Source of the DNA: Pseudomonas poae
GTDB lineage: Bacteria > Pseudomonadota > Gammaproteobacteria > Pseudomonadales > Pseudomonadaceae
Direction: 5' to 3'
DNA length: 64,000 nucleotides
Assembly (NCBI GenBank): GCA_004000515.1
Contig: CP034537.1
Span: forward strand, 3,610,001-3,674,000
The notes beneath the pieces were generated by a model that searched no databases, had not been told where the DNA came from, and worked only from the letters and a program-made list of their open reading frames with translations. Each line of letters starts with the position of its first letter. The first letter of the stretch is position 1. The translations under genes and the position numbers were made by a program. Positions 48,767 to 59,853 of this stretch are shown piece after piece.

Positions 48767-51700
48767 CTACCCCAGCAACGCCCGGAACCCCTCTATCGGC
48801 AATGGCCGGCTGTGCAAATAACCCTGGTACAAGTGGCAGCCCTGCTTTTGCAGGAAAGCCAGTTGCTCTGGGGTTTCCACGCCTTCGGCAATCACTTCCA
48901 GATTCAGGCTGCGGGCCATGGCCACGATGGCACGGATGATCTCCGCGTCGTTGGGGTCATGGGTGGCATCGCGTACAAAGGATTGATCGATTTTCAGCGC
49001 ATCCACCGGCAGGCGCTTGAGGTAGGTGAGTGATGAATAGCCGGTGCCAAAGTCATCCATGGCAAAGCTGACGCCGAGCTTCTTGAGGCGGCGCATTTTG
49101 CCGATGGTGTCGTCAAGGTTTTGAATCACGATGCCTTCGGTGATCTCCAGTTTCAACAGGCTGTAGGGCAGCGAGTGTTGCTTGAGGCTGCGCTCCACGC
49201 GCTCCACGAAATCGTTCTGGCGGAACTGCCGAGGGCTGATGTTTACGCATAGGCTGAAGTTCAGTGGATCCACCAGGCCGTCTGCGATGAGTTTTTCGAA
49301 AGCGGCACAGGCTTCGTCGAGAATCCAGGTGCCCACTTCGAGGATCAGGCCGCTGTCCTCAAGCACCTTGATAAATTCCGTTGGTGACTGGGCACCCAGT
49401 TGCGGGTGCTGCCAGCGCACCAAGGCCTCGGCGCCGACGATTTTGTTGCCGCGCGCGTCAACCTGAGGCTGGTAATTTACACTGAACTCGCCGCGTGACA
49501 GGGCCAGACGCAGGTCGGTTTCCATGCGCAGGCGTTCGCTGGCGGTTTTCTGCATGCTGTTGTGAAACATCTGGGTGGTGTTGCGCCCCGAATCCTTGGC
49601 GCGGTACAGCGCGATGTCCGCACGCTTGAGCAGGTCTGCCGGGGTGGAACCGTGGTCGGGGATCAGCGCTACGCCAATACTCGGGGTGACCTGCAAGCGA
49701 TGGCCGTCCAGGAACATCGGTTCCGAGAGCAGTTCGCGCAGGGTGTCCGCCAGTTCCTGCACCTGGGCGCTGACTTGCGCGCGCGAGCCGTCCAGCCCAC
49801 TGAGTAGCACCACAAATTCATCGCCGCCCAGGCGTGCCACGGTGTCTTCCATGCGCACGCTGGCTTCCAGGCGTGCGGTGACGATCTTCAGCACCGTATC
49901 GCCCACCGGGTGGCCTAGGGAATCGTTGATGTGCTTGAAATGGTCAAGGTCGAGAAACAGCAGCGCGCCGCGCAAGTTGTGACGTTTGAGCAGCGCGATC
50001 TGCTGGCTCAGGCGGTCCATCAGCAGTGCGCGGTTGGGCAGATTGGTCAGCGGGTCGTGGTAAGCCAGGTGGCGGATCTGCGCCTGGGCGTTTTTCAGCA
50101 GGCTTACGTCCCGTGCGGTCAGCAGTAGGCAGGGCGTTTCGTTTAGGGTGATTGGCTCGACGGACACCTCCACCGGCAGCACCTCGCCACGCTTGTTGTG
50201 CCAAAGCATTTCCAGATGGCGAATGCGCCCCTTGATCTGCAGTTCGGCCAATAGCGCGGCGCGCTGGTTTTCATCGGCCCAGATACCGATCTGGTAAAGA
50301 GTGAGGCCGATGGCTTCTTCGGCGCGATAGCCGGTGAGGCGACAGAAACCGTCATTGACCTCGACATAGCGGCCAGTGTCGCGCTCGGTGATGGAGATCG
50401 CGTCGGGGCTGGAATGGAACGCCTTGGCGAATTTCTCCTCGCTGGCCTTGAGCGCTGCCTCTGAGCGCTGTTGCTGGGTGATATCGCGCAACGTGGTGAC
50501 GATGCACGGTCGATCGCCAACCTTGATCTGGCGGCTGGATATCACGCAGGTCAGGCTTTGGCCGTTCTTGTGATGTGCCACGATCGCCACATTGCTCAGG
50601 GCCTGTTCGCGTATCACCCGCTCGATGCGTTGCAGGCGTTTGCTTGACTCATCCCACAGGCCGATCTGCTCGGCACTCTTGTCGATGACTTCGGCGGCCG
50701 CCCAGCCAAAGGTCTGGGTGAAGGCCGGATTGATTTCGATAAACACGCCGCTCTCCAGATCGGTGACGCAGATCGGGTCGGGACTGGCCTGGAATAGGCT
50801 GGCGAATTTTTCTTCCGAGGCAGTGAGGCGTTGTTCGCGCTCCACCTGGTCAGTGATGTCCAGCAGCGTGCCCGCCATGCGCAGGGGGGCGCCTTGCTCG
50901 TCGCGATAAAGGCGGGCGCGGCTTTCGAGGTAGCGCGAGCTGCCATCTTCCATTTGCACGCGGTAGGTCAGTTGGTAGTTGCCGGCCGGGCCTTCGCGCA
51001 GGGTGCGATAGGCGTTGCGCATATTGTCGCGTTCTTCATTGGGCATGCCCTCGAAGAATGCATCGAAGGATTCGTGGAATGGCTCGGGCGGCAAACCATG
51101 CAGCTGGGCGGCGCGAGCCGAGCCATAGAGCATGCCGGTGGGGATATGCCAGTCCCAGGTGCCCAGCTGTGCGGAATCCAGGGCCAGGTCGAGGCGCTCC
51201 TGGCTGTCCTTGAGCGCTTGCTCGGCATTCTTGCGGTCGGTGGTGTCGAGAAACGTGCTGATCAGGTAAGCCTCGCCCTCCAGTTCCACCTTTTGCGCAC
51301 TGAGGGTGCCGTCGTGGATCTGGCCATTGCTGGCGCAAAACTGCACCTCCATGGTGATCGGCTCGCCCTTGCGTTGGGTGGCCTTGACCAACTGCGCGCG
51401 TTGCTCGGGGTGACGCCACAGGCCCAGGTCCAGGGTGGTGCGACCGATGGCGTCGGCGACCGGCCAACCAAAGTGGATCTCGAAATATTGGTTGGCTTCG
51501 CTGATCAATCCATCGGCCTGGCGGGTCAGCAGCACCATGTTCGGGCACAGGTGGAACAGCGTGGCGAAGCGTTTTTCGGAGTGGCCGAGGGCGTTTTCCC
51601 GCTCGCGTTGGTGGGTAATCTCGCGGATCACGCCGATCATTCGGCGCCGGCCAGTCTTGTCCGGCGCCAGGCTGCCATTGATCTCCAGCCAATGATGCGT

Positions 51701-52045
51701 GCCGTCAGGCCACTGGATGCGATGGCGCATCGCGTGTTCGAACGGTTCGCCCGCCAATACCGCGTGAAACGCTCGCACTACGCGAGCGCGGTCGGCCGGG
51801 GCCAGCAGGTCGAGATAGTCCAGATCCTTTGGCAAGGGCTGGCGAGGGTCAAAACCGAACAACGCCTGGGTGCCCCGTGACCAGCTGATTTTCCCGGTGT
51901 CGATTTCCCAGCACCACGCGCCCAGCCGGGCGGCGTTGAGGGCCGCCAGCAACTGCGGAGCGCTGTCCCAACTTTGCTCCGCCTCTTGAGGGTCAAGGGC
52001 GTAAATGCGAGGCAAAGGTGGTACGGAATCGACGGGGTTGCGCAT
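48767..52045 (-). CDS. PAS-GGDEF-EAL cyclic-di-GMP protein
   Basis: 1092 residues, soluble. Five PAS/PAC repeats occupy about residues 25-655, each ending in a PAC-like strand (VIREITHQRERE, LDTTDRKNAEQ, LLDITDQVEREQR, LRDITQQQRSE, ARDVSLLKNAQ). A GGDEF domain (about 665-835) with intact GGDEF and LDLDHFKHINDSLGH follows, then an EAL domain (about 845-1090) with EALVRW, DDFGTGYSSLTYLKR and AEGVETPEQL. Both catalytic motifs are complete, so it could make or break cyclic-di-GMP. I took ATG 52045; TTG 52051 is also open. No membrane segment is visible. Confidence 0.92.
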   Translation of the reverse strand: MRNPVDSVPPLPRIYALDPQEAEQSWDSAPQLLAALNAARLGAWCWEIDTGKISWSRGTQALFGFDPRQPLPKDLDYLDLLAPADRARVVRAFHAVLAGEPFEHAMRHRIQWPDGTHHWLEINGSLAPDKTGRRRMIGVIREITHQRERENALGHSEKRFATLFHLCPNMVLLTRQADGLISEANQYFEIHFGWPVADAIGRTTLDLGLWRHPEQRAQLVKATQRKGEPITMEVQFCASNGQIHDGTLSAQKVELEGEAYLISTFLDTTDRKNAEQALKDSQERLDLALDSAQLGTWDWHIPTGMLYGSARAAQLHGLPPEPFHESFDAFFEGMPNEERDNMRNAYRTLREGPAGNYQLTYRVQMEDGSSRYLESRARLYRDEQGAPLRMAGTLLDITDQVEREQRLTASEEKFASLFQASPDPICVTDLESGVFIEINPAFTQTFGWAAAEVIDKSAEQIGLWDESSKRLQRIERVIREQALSNVAIVAHHKNGQSLTCVISSRQIKVGDRPCIVTTLRDITQQQRSEAALKASEEKFAKAFHSSPDAISITERDTGRYVEVNDGFCRLTGYRAEEAIGLTLYQIGIWADENQRAALLAELQIKGRIRHLEMLWHNKRGEVLPVEVSVEPITLNETPCLLLTARDVSLLKNAQAQIRHLAYHDPLTNLPNRALLMDRLSQQIALLKRHNLRGALLFLDLDHFKHINDSLGHPVGDTVLKIVTARLEASVRMEDTVARLGGDEFVVLLSGLDGSRAQVSAQVQELADTLRELLSEPMFLDGHRLQVTPSIGVALIPDHGSTPADLLKRADIALYRAKDSGRNTTQMFHNSMQKTASERLRMETDLRLALSRGEFSVNYQPQVDARGNKIVGAEALVRWQHPQLGAQSPTEFIKVLEDSGLILEVGTWILDEACAAFEKLIADGLVDPLNFSLCVNISPRQFRQNDFVERVERSLKQHSLPYSLLKLEITEGIVIQNLDDTIGKMRRLKKLGVSFAMDDFGTGYSSLTYLKRLPVDALKIDQSFVRDATHDPNDAEIIRAIVAMARSLNLEVIAEGVETPEQLAFLQKQGCHLYQGYLHSRPLPIEGFRALLG

Positions 52046-52111
52046 TATCAAAGGGCCTTGGCTCGATGGGCGTAAGGCGCGGTTTTATTCAGACCTTGAG
52101 GCCGCACAGCT

Positions 52112-53002
52112 TCATGCCGGTATCCCTGGCAGATCGACCTGTGCATCCAATAGGCTCATGAAAGCCCGCGCAGCGTTCGACAGCGTCCTTTCGGTGTGCA
52201 CGATATAGCCTAGCTGGCGACTGAGCTGTATGCCCGGCAAAGCGATACTTGCCACCTGATCATCGAGCATGGTGCGCGGCAAAACGCTCCAGGCCAGGCC
52301 GATCGACACCATCATCTTGATAGTTTCCAAGTAGTTAGTGCTCATCGCGATGTTTGGAGTTAGGCCCTGGGCTTCGAACAATCGGCTGACAATATGGTGC
52401 GTAAAGGTGTTCCCTCCGGGGAAAACGGCCGGGTGCCCGGCAATATCGGCCAGGCTGACCCTGCCGTTGAGGGTCAGGCTGTGTTCCGGTGCGACGACAA
52501 AGTCCAGCGGGTCATCCCACACCGGTGTCGCGCGCACGAGATGATGAGGGTCGGGCGCCAGGGTAATTACCGCTACTTCTGCGCGGCCGTGGAGGATTTC
52601 TTCGTAGGCCACTTCCGAATCCAAGAACTGAATATCCAGCGCGACGTTGGGATACTCCCGGGTAAAGGTGCGCAGAATCGGCGGCAAGCGATGCAGGCCA
52701 ATGTGGTGGCTGGTGGCCAAGGTCAGGCGCCCGCTGACTTCGCCGGTGAGGTTGGTGAGCGCGCGTCGGGTGTCGTCCAGCACGTTCAGGATCTGGTAGG
52801 CGCGTGGCAAGAGGGCCCGCCCGGCCTCGGTCAAGCCGACTTCACGGCCCAGGCGATCAAACAGGCGTACCTTTAATTGTTGCTCCAAACCGGCGATGCG
52901 CTTGCTAATGGCCGGTTGGGTCAGGTGCAAACGTTCGCCGGCACCGGAGAAGCTGCCGGTCTCGGCGATGGCGATAAAGGCATTGAGGTTGGCCAGGTCC
53001 AT
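52112..53002 (-). CDS. LysR family regulator upstream of leuC
   Basis: A 296-residue LysR regulator: LNAFIAIAETGSFSGAGERL then TQPAISKRIAGLEQQLKVRL for the helix-turn-helix, followed by the effector domain. Start MDLANLNAF at 53002 chosen by family alignment. It is divergent from leuC with 147 bases between, the arrangement seen in many Pseudomonas, and may respond to a leucine-pathway intermediate such as isopropylmalate. Confidence 0.85.
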   Translation of the reverse strand: MDLANLNAFIAIAETGSFSGAGERLHLTQPAISKRIAGLEQQLKVRLFDRLGREVGLTEAGRALLPRAYQILNVLDDTRRALTNLTGEVSGRLTLATSHHIGLHRLPPILRTFTREYPNVALDIQFLDSEVAYEEILHGRAEVAVITLAPDPHHLVRATPVWDDPLDFVVAPEHSLTLNGRVSLADIAGHPAVFPGGNTFTHHIVSRLFEAQGLTPNIAMSTNYLETIKMMVSIGLAWSVLPRTMLDDQVASIALPGIQLSRQLGYIVHTERTLSNAARAFMSLLDAQVDLPGIPA

Positions 53003-53149
53003 TGTGGTATTCCAGTTGGTAATCCAAAGCATAAAAAATATGAATTTGAGTTATTTAATGTAGCGCCATACCATCAGCCTCACAAGCCAAAGGGTTATTG
53101 AATGTCTCAAGACCCGGGGCATAGAAAGACCGCTGATGAGGACCGACTG

Positions 53150-54568
53150 ATGGCCGGCAAAACGCTTTACGACAAGCTTTGGGATTCCCATGAAGTGAAA
53201 CGGCGCGACGATGGCTCGTCGCTGATCTATATCGACCGTCACATCATCCATGAAGTGACCTCGCCCCAAGCGTTCGAAGGCCTGCGGCTGGCCGGGCGCA
53301 AGCCGTGGCGCGTCGACTCCATCATCGCCACCCCTGACCACAACGTGCCGACCACCCCTGAGCGCAAGGGCGGTATCGACGCCATTGTCGATACCGTGTC
53401 GCGCTTGCAGGTACAGACCCTCGACGACTATTGCGACGAATATGGCATCACCGAATTCAAGATGAATGACGTGCGTCAAGGGATCGTCCACGTGATCGGC
53501 CCGGAGCAAGGCGCGACCTTGCCGGGCATGACCGTGGTCTGCGGTGACTCCCACACTTCCACCCATGGTGCCTTTGGCGCCTTGGCCCATGGCATCGGCA
53601 CGTCCGAGGTGGAGCATGTGTTCGCCACCCAGTGCCTGGTCGCCAAGAAAATGAAGAACATGCTGGTGTCCGTCGAAGGCACGTTGCCGTTTGGCGTAAC
53701 CGCCAAGGACATCGTCCTCGCCGTGATCGGCAAGATCGGCACCGCCGGCGGTAACGGCCACGCCATCGAATTTGCTGGCAGCGCGATCCGCGATTTGTCC
53801 ATCGAAGGCCGCATGACCATCTGCAACATGTCCATCGAAGCCGGTGCTCGTGTGGGCATGGTGGCAGCGGACGAAAAGACCGTCGAGTACGTTAAAGGTC
53901 GTCCATTTGCACCGGCGGGCGCCGATTGGGATGCAGCGGTAGAGGCTTGGAAAGACTTGGTCTCCGACGCCGACGCGGTGTTCGACACCGTGGTTGAACT
54001 GGACGCTGCCCAGATCAAGCCGCAAGTCAGCTGGGGCACGTCGCCGGAAATGGTGTTGGCGGTTGATCAGAACGTGCCGGACCCGGCTAAAGAAGCTGAC
54101 CTGGTCAAGCGCGGTTCCATCGAGCGCGCCTTGAAGTACATGGGCTTGCACGCCAACCAAGCGATTACCGACATCCAGTTGGACCGCGTGTTCATCGGTT
54201 CTTGCACCAATTCGCGGATTGAAGACCTGCGCGCCGCAGCAGTGATCGCCAAGGGCCGCAAAGTGGCTTCGACCATCAAGCAAGCCATCGTGGTGCCGGG
54301 TTCGGGCCTGGTCAAAGCGCAAGCCGAAGCCGAAGGCCTGGACAAGATCTTCCTCGAAGCCGGTTTTGAATGGCGTGAGCCGGGGTGCTCCATGTGCCTG
54401 GCGATGAACCCGGACCGTTTGGAGTCGGGCGAGCATTGCGCGTCCACCTCCAACCGTAACTTCGAAGGGCGTCAGGGCGCCGGTGGGCGTACTCACCTGG
54501 TCAGCCCGGCCATGGCTGCTGCGGCGGCCGTCAACGGTCGTTTCATCGACGTTCGCGAATTGATCTGA
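53150..54568 (+). CDS. leuC: 3-isopropylmalate dehydratase large subunit
   Basis: A 472-residue aconitase-family subunit that isomerises 2- to 3-isopropylmalate with LeuD. The three iron-sulfur ligands are in FIGSCTNSR and [13 protein letters not shown], and [20 protein letters not shown] is present. ATG 53150 ([10 protein letters not shown]) with GAGGA upstream is the normal start; an in-frame ATG at 53102 would add 16 unusual residues. It is 10 bases upstream of leuD. Confidence 0.95.
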   Translation: MAGKTLYDKLWDSHEVKRRDDGSSLIYIDRHIIHEVTSPQAFEGLRLAGRKPWRVDSIIATPDHNVPTTPERKGGIDAIVDTVSRLQVQTLDDYCDEYGITEFKMNDVRQGIVHVIGPEQGATLPGMTVVCGDSHTSTHGAFGALAHGIGTSEVEHVFATQCLVAKKMKNMLVSVEGTLPFGVTAKDIVLAVIGKIGTAGGNGHAIEFAGSAIRDLSIEGRMTICNMSIEAGARVGMVAADEKTVEYVKGRPFAPAGADWDAAVEAWKDLVSDADAVFDTVVELDAAQIKPQVSWGTSPEMVLAVDQNVPDPAKEADLVKRGSIERALKYMGLHANQAITDIQLDRVFIGSCTNSRIEDLRAAAVIAKGRKVASTIKQAIVVPGSGLVKAQAEAEGLDKIFLEAGFEWREPGCSMCLAMNPDRLESGEHCASTSNRNFEGRQGAGGRTHLVSPAMAAAAAVNGRFIDVRELI

Positions 54569-54578
54569 GGAATACCCG

Positions 54579-55223
54579 ATGCGTGCTTTTACACAACACA
54601 CAGGTTTAGTCGCGCCGTTGGACCGTGCCAACGTGGACACCGACCAGATCATCCCCAAGCAGTTCTTGAAGTCGATCAAGCGCACCGGTTTCGGCCCGAA
54701 CCTGTTCGACGAGTGGCGTTACCTGGACGTGGGCTACGCCTACCAGGACAACTCCAAGCGCCCACTGAACAAAGACTTCGTGCTCAACGCCGAACGTTAC
54801 CAAGGCGCCAGCGTGTTGCTGGCGCGGGAAAACTTCGGTTGCGGCTCCAGCCGTGAGCACGCGCCGTGGGCCCTGGAAGAATATGGTTTTCGCAGCATCA
54901 TCGCGCCGAGCTATGCCGACATTTTCTTCAACAACAGCTTCAAGAACGGTTTGTTGCCGATCATCTTGACCGATGAAGAAGTGGATGAGTTGTTCAAGCA
55001 AGTGGGAGCCGAAGAAGGCTACCAGTTGACCGTCGACCTGGCCGCGCAAACCGTGACTCGCCCGGATGGCAAGGTGTATCACTTTGAAGTGGACGCTTTC
55101 CGTAAGCACTGCCTGATCAACGGTCTGGACGACATTGGCCTGACCTTGCAGGACGGCGATGCAATTGCCGCGTTTGAGGCCAAGCACCGGGCGAGCCAGC
55201 CTTGGTTGTTTCGCGACGCGTAA
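54579..55223 (+). CDS. leuD: 3-isopropylmalate dehydratase small subunit
   Basis: A 214-residue swivel-domain partner of LeuC. Family motifs: the start [32 protein letters not shown], and the substrate loop [19 protein letters not shown]. Start 10 bases after leuC. It is followed by a REP pair and then a methyltransferase, before leuB. Confidence 0.95.
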   Translation: MRAFTQHTGLVAPLDRANVDTDQIIPKQFLKSIKRTGFGPNLFDEWRYLDVGYAYQDNSKRPLNKDFVLNAERYQGASVLLARENFGCGSSREHAPWALEEYGFRSIIAPSYADIFFNNSFKNGLLPIILTDEEVDELFKQVGAEEGYQLTVDLAAQTVTRPDGKVYHFEVDAFRKHCLINGLDDIGLTLQDGDAIAAFEAKHRASQPWLFRDA

Positions 55224-55239
55224 TTTTGGGTAGATCGGA

Positions 55240-55336
55240 CTGGCCCCATCGCGGGCAAGCCCGGCTCCCACATTGATCGGTGTTCTCCTGAACGACTCGG
55301 TCAACTGTGGGAGCTGGCTTGCCTGCGATAGCGGCA
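55240..55336. repeat. two REP sequences in opposed orientation
   Basis: First arm about 55242-55272 (GCGGGCAAGCCCGGCTCCCA) and second about 55303-55336 (TGTGGGAGCTGGCTTGCCTG). The arms are of two subtypes, so the doublet is imperfect. It lies between leuD and the methyltransferase gene. Confidence 0.75.
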
Positions 55337-55368
55337 GTACAGCCACCCAAAACCCAAGGAAAACCACC

Positions 55369-56133
55369 ATGACCAACACCGCCCATACCCAAGTCGTGCA
55401 AAAACAATTCGGCGAGCAAGCCTCGGCCTACCTGAGCAGTGCCGTGCACGCCCAAGGCACCGAATTCGCGCTGCTCCAGGCCGAGCTGGCCGGGCAGGGC
55501 AGTGCACGACTGCTGGATTTGGGCTGCGGTGCCGGGCATGTGAGCTTCCATGTGGCGCCACTGGTTAAAGAAGTGGTGGCCTACGACCTGTCCCAACAGA
55601 TGCTCGACGTGGTCGCCGCCGCTGCGGTTGATCGTGGCCTGGGCAACATTCGCACCGTGCACGGCGCCGCCGAACGCCTGCCGTTTGCCGATGGCGAGTT
55701 CGACTTCGTGTTCAGCCGCTACTCGGCCCACCACTGGAGCGATCTCGGCGTGGCCTTGCGCGAAGTGCGCCGCGTGCTCAAACCGGGTGGCGTGGCGGCC
55801 TTTGTGGACGTCTTGTCACCGGGCAGCCCGCTGTTGGACACTTACCTGCAAACCGTCGAAGTGCTGCGCGACACCAGCCACGTGCGCGATTACTCCGCCG
55901 CCGAGTGGATGCAGCAGCTCAGCGAGTCCGGTTTGCATGTGCGCACCAGCAGCCGTCAACGCCTGCGCCTGGAATACACCTCCTGGGTCGAGCGCATGCG
56001 CACGCCAGAAGTGTTGCGCGCTGCAATCCTTGAGCTGCAAAAGGCGATGGGCCAGGAAGTACGCGACTATTACGAAATTCAAGCCGACGGCACCTTCAGC
56101 ACCGACGTGCTGGTGGTCTTCGCCGAACGCTGA
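55369..56133 (+). CDS. class I SAM-dependent methyltransferase
   Basis: A 254-residue methyltransferase of the UbiE/BioC type. The SAM-binding motif is LLDLGCGAGHVSFHVAPLV, with the acidic motif II YDLSQQMLDVV and post-motif LREVRRVLKPGGVAAFVDVL. I took ATG 55369 behind AAGGAAAA; the frame opens upstream in the REP. It lies between leuD and leuB but nothing ties it to leucine synthesis. The acceptor is unknown. Confidence 0.88.
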   Translation: MTNTAHTQVVQKQFGEQASAYLSSAVHAQGTEFALLQAELAGQGSARLLDLGCGAGHVSFHVAPLVKEVVAYDLSQQMLDVVAAAAVDRGLGNIRTVHGAAERLPFADGEFDFVFSRYSAHHWSDLGVALREVRRVLKPGGVAAFVDVLSPGSPLLDTYLQTVEVLRDTSHVRDYSAAEWMQQLSESGLHVRTSSRQRLRLEYTSWVERMRTPEVLRAAILELQKAMGQEVRDYYEIQADGTFSTDVLVVFAER

Positions 56134-56187
56134 TCAATTTTTCCCGACCTGCCTGCGGGCAGGTCGCTTGATGAAAATGAGGAACGC

Positions 56188-57270
<1,083 letters not shown>

Positions 57271-57332
57271 TCTCTCGGGCCCGCTTGCAGTTGTTGCTGC
57301 AAGGCGGCCCACTTTAACAAGGTGTAGTTGCG

Positions 57333-58445
57333 ATGAAACGTGTAGGTCTGATCGGTTGGCGCGGTATGGTCGGTTCCGTGCTCATGCAGCGGATGCTGGA
57401 AGAGCAGGATTTCGATCTTATTGAGCCGGTGTTTTTCACCACTTCGAACGTTGGTGGCCAAGGGCCGTCCGTGGGCAAGGATATCGCCCCGCTCAAGGAC
57501 GCCTACAACATTGAAGAGCTGAAAACCCTCGACGTGATTTTGACCTGCCAGGGCGGCGACTACACCAGTGAAGTCTTCCCCAAGCTGCGTGAAGCGGGCT
57601 GGCAGGGTTACTGGATCGACGCGGCATCGAGCCTGCGCATGCAGGACGACGCCGTGATCATCCTGGACCCGGTGAACCGCAAGGTCATCGACCAGCAATT
57701 GGATGCCGGTACCAAGAACTACGTCGGCGGCAACTGCACCGTCAGCCTGATGCTGATGGGCTTGGGCGGCTTGTTCGAAGCCGGTCTGGTTGAGTGGATG
57801 AGCGCCATGACTTATCAGGCGGCCTCCGGTGCCGGCGCGCAGAACATGCGTGAGCTGATCAAGCAGATGGGCGCGACCCACGCAGCCGTTGCCGATCAAC
57901 TGGCAGACCCTGCCAGCGCAATCCTCGACATTGACCGCCGTGTGGCCGAGGCCATGCGCAGCGATGCCTACCCGACCGAAAACTTCGGCGTGCCGTTGGC
58001 CGGTAGCCTGATCCCATGGATCGACAAAGAACTGCCGAACGGCCAGAGCCGCGAAGAGTGGAAGGCCCAAGCCGAGACCAACAAGATCCTCGGTCGCTTC
58101 AAGAGCCCGATCCCGGTGGATGGCATCTGCGTACGTATCGGCGCCATGCGCTGCCACAGCCAGGCGCTGACCATCAAGTTGAACAAAGACGTGCCGATCG
58201 CCGACATCGAAGGGCTGATCAGCCAGCACAACCCATGGGTCAAGCTGGTGCCGAACAACCGCGATATCAGCATGCAGGAACTGAGCCCGACCAAGGTTAC
58301 CGGTACCCTGAATGTACCGGTTGGTCGTCTGCGCAAGCTGAATATGGGCAGCCAGTTCCTCGGTGCGTTCACCGTTGGCGACCAACTGCTGTGGGGCGCG
58401 GCCGAACCGCTGCGTCGCATGCTGCGGATTCTGCTGGAGCGTTGA
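57333..58445 (+). CDS. asd: aspartate-semialdehyde dehydrogenase
   Basis: A 370-residue enzyme of the E. coli type, making aspartate semialdehyde for lysine, methionine, threonine and peptidoglycan. The NADP loop is [18 protein letters not shown], the catalytic Cys is in [18 protein letters not shown] (Cys135 by my count) and the general-base His in [17 protein letters not shown]. The next gene is an Asd-like protein lacking this Cys. A terminator follows. Confidence 0.95.
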   Translation: MKRVGLIGWRGMVGSVLMQRMLEEQDFDLIEPVFFTTSNVGGQGPSVGKDIAPLKDAYNIEELKTLDVILTCQGGDYTSEVFPKLREAGWQGYWIDAASSLRMQDDAVIILDPVNRKVIDQQLDAGTKNYVGGNCTVSLMLMGLGGLFEAGLVEWMSAMTYQAASGAGAQNMRELIKQMGATHAAVADQLADPASAILDIDRRVAEAMRSDAYPTENFGVPLAGSLIPWIDKELPNGQSREEWKAQAETNKILGRFKSPIPVDGICVRIGAMRCHSQALTIKLNKDVPIADIEGLISQHNPWVKLVPNNRDISMQELSPTKVTGTLNVPVGRLRKLNMGSQFLGAFTVGDQLLWGAAEPLRRMLRILLER

Positions 58446-58462
58446 TCGCTTGAGGCAGTAAG

Positions 58463-58497
58463 AAAAACCCGCGCCCTGGTGACAGGCGCGGGTTTTT
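58463..58497 (+). terminator. intrinsic terminator after asd
   Basis: AAAAACCCGCGCC and GGCGCGGGTTTTT form a long stem around TGGTGACA and end in a T-run. It is followed by a REPIN. Confidence 0.88.
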
Positions 58498-58508
58498 GTT
58501 GCCCTTGA

Positions 58509-58593
58509 GGCCGACATCGCAGGCAAGCCAGCTCCCACATGTTGACGTGTGAATACATTCAAGTGTGGGAGCTGGCTTGCCTGCGATGGGGCC
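58509..58593. repeat. REPIN (two inverted REP sequences)
   Basis: CATCGCAGGCAAGCCAGCTC at the left and GAGCTGGCTTGCCTGCGATG at the right are inverse complements, with about 25 bases between. It lies between the asd terminator and usg. Confidence 0.85.
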
Positions 58594-58680
58594 ATCAGCC
58601 ACATCACTATAACTGGGCCAATTGCCTCACCCCCACCACCCGGTAAAGTGCCGCTCCCCCGCAATGCCCGAGGCAGCCCC

Positions 58681-59691
58681 ATGACCCAGACCTTTGAAAT
58701 CGCCGTGATCGGCGCCACCGGCACCGTTGGTGAAACCCTGGTGCAGATTCTCGAAGAGCTGGACTTCCCGGTGGGCACCTTGCATTTGTTGGCGGGCAGC
58801 AACTCTGCCGGCGCGTCGGTACCGTTTCGTGGCAAGAACGTGCGGGTCAAGGAAGTTGACGAGTTTGATTTCAAAAAGGTGCAGCTGGCGTTTTTTGCTG
58901 CGGGGCCGGCAGTGACCCTCAGTTTTGCCCCGCGCGCCACGGCGGCCGGTTGCGCGGTGATCGACCTGTCGGGCGCGTTGCCGGCTGATCAGGCGCCTCA
59001 GGTTGTCCCGGAGGCTAATGCTCACGTCCTGAGCCGCCTGAAAAAGCCTTTCCAGCTCAGCAGCCCAAGCCCGTCCGCCACCAACCTTGCGGTGGTGCTG
59101 GCCCCGTTGCGCGGTTTGCTGGACATCCAGCGTGTGAGCGTCACCGCCAACCTTGCAATGTCGGCCTTGGGCCGTGAAGCGGTCAGCGAGTTGGCTCGGC
59201 AAACGGCTGAGCTGTTGAACGTGCGCCCGATGGAGCCTCAGTTCTTTGATCGTCAGGTTGCCTTCAACCTGTTGGCACAAGTCGGCACGCCAGATGCACA
59301 AGGTCATACGGCCCTGGAGAAACGTCTCGTACATGAACTGCGTGCCGTACTGGAAACTCCTTTGCTAAAGATTTCCGCAACCTGCATTCAAGCCCCGGTG
59401 TTTTTTGGCGATAGCCTGACTGTGTCGCTGCAATTGGGCGCACCGGTCGACCTCTCCGCGGTGAATCGCGTTCTCGATGCGGCGCCGGGTATAGAGCTGG
59501 TCGAAGAGGGCGATTACCCGACTGCGGTTGGCGATGCGGTGGGCCAGGACGTTGTGTATGTAGGACGGGTTCGTGCAGGGGTGGACGATCCGGCGGAACT
59601 AAATCTGTGGCTGACGTCAGATAACGTACGCAAAGGTGCTGCCCTTAACGCCGTACAGCTGGCGCAGTTGTTGATAAAAGACCTTGTGTAA
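58681..59691 (+). CDS. usg: Usg-1-like aspartate-semialdehyde dehydrogenase homolog lacking the active Cys
   Basis: A 336-residue paralogue of Asd (second copy beside asd in Pseudomonas, often called usg or asd-like). It keeps the Rossmann start EIAVIGATGTVGETLVQILE and the phosphate-binding loop region, but where the catalytic NPNCST motif should be it reads SPSPSAT, and the cysteine is absent. It therefore probably cannot perform the dehydrogenase reaction. Role unknown. It precedes fimV. Confidence 0.88.
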   Translation: MTQTFEIAVIGATGTVGETLVQILEELDFPVGTLHLLAGSNSAGASVPFRGKNVRVKEVDEFDFKKVQLAFFAAGPAVTLSFAPRATAAGCAVIDLSGALPADQAPQVVPEANAHVLSRLKKPFQLSSPSPSATNLAVVLAPLRGLLDIQRVSVTANLAMSALGREAVSELARQTAELLNVRPMEPQFFDRQVAFNLLAQVGTPDAQGHTALEKRLVHELRAVLETPLLKISATCIQAPVFFGDSLTVSLQLGAPVDLSAVNRVLDAAPGIELVEEGDYPTAVGDAVGQDVVYVGRVRAGVDDPAELNLWLTSDNVRKGAALNAVQLAQLLIKDLV

Positions 59692-59853
59692 AAGATACTT
59701 GGCGGCAATTTGTAGATTGATTCTAACCAGGCGCTATGCTTGGCCCCAAGCAGGAATAGAAGCGCGTCGGTGACCTATCGGCTCGCCATGCCTTATGGCA
59801 GCGGTTACCAACCTTCTCGCAGGCCGGGGAGTGTTCAAACAAAGGATGAGGCT

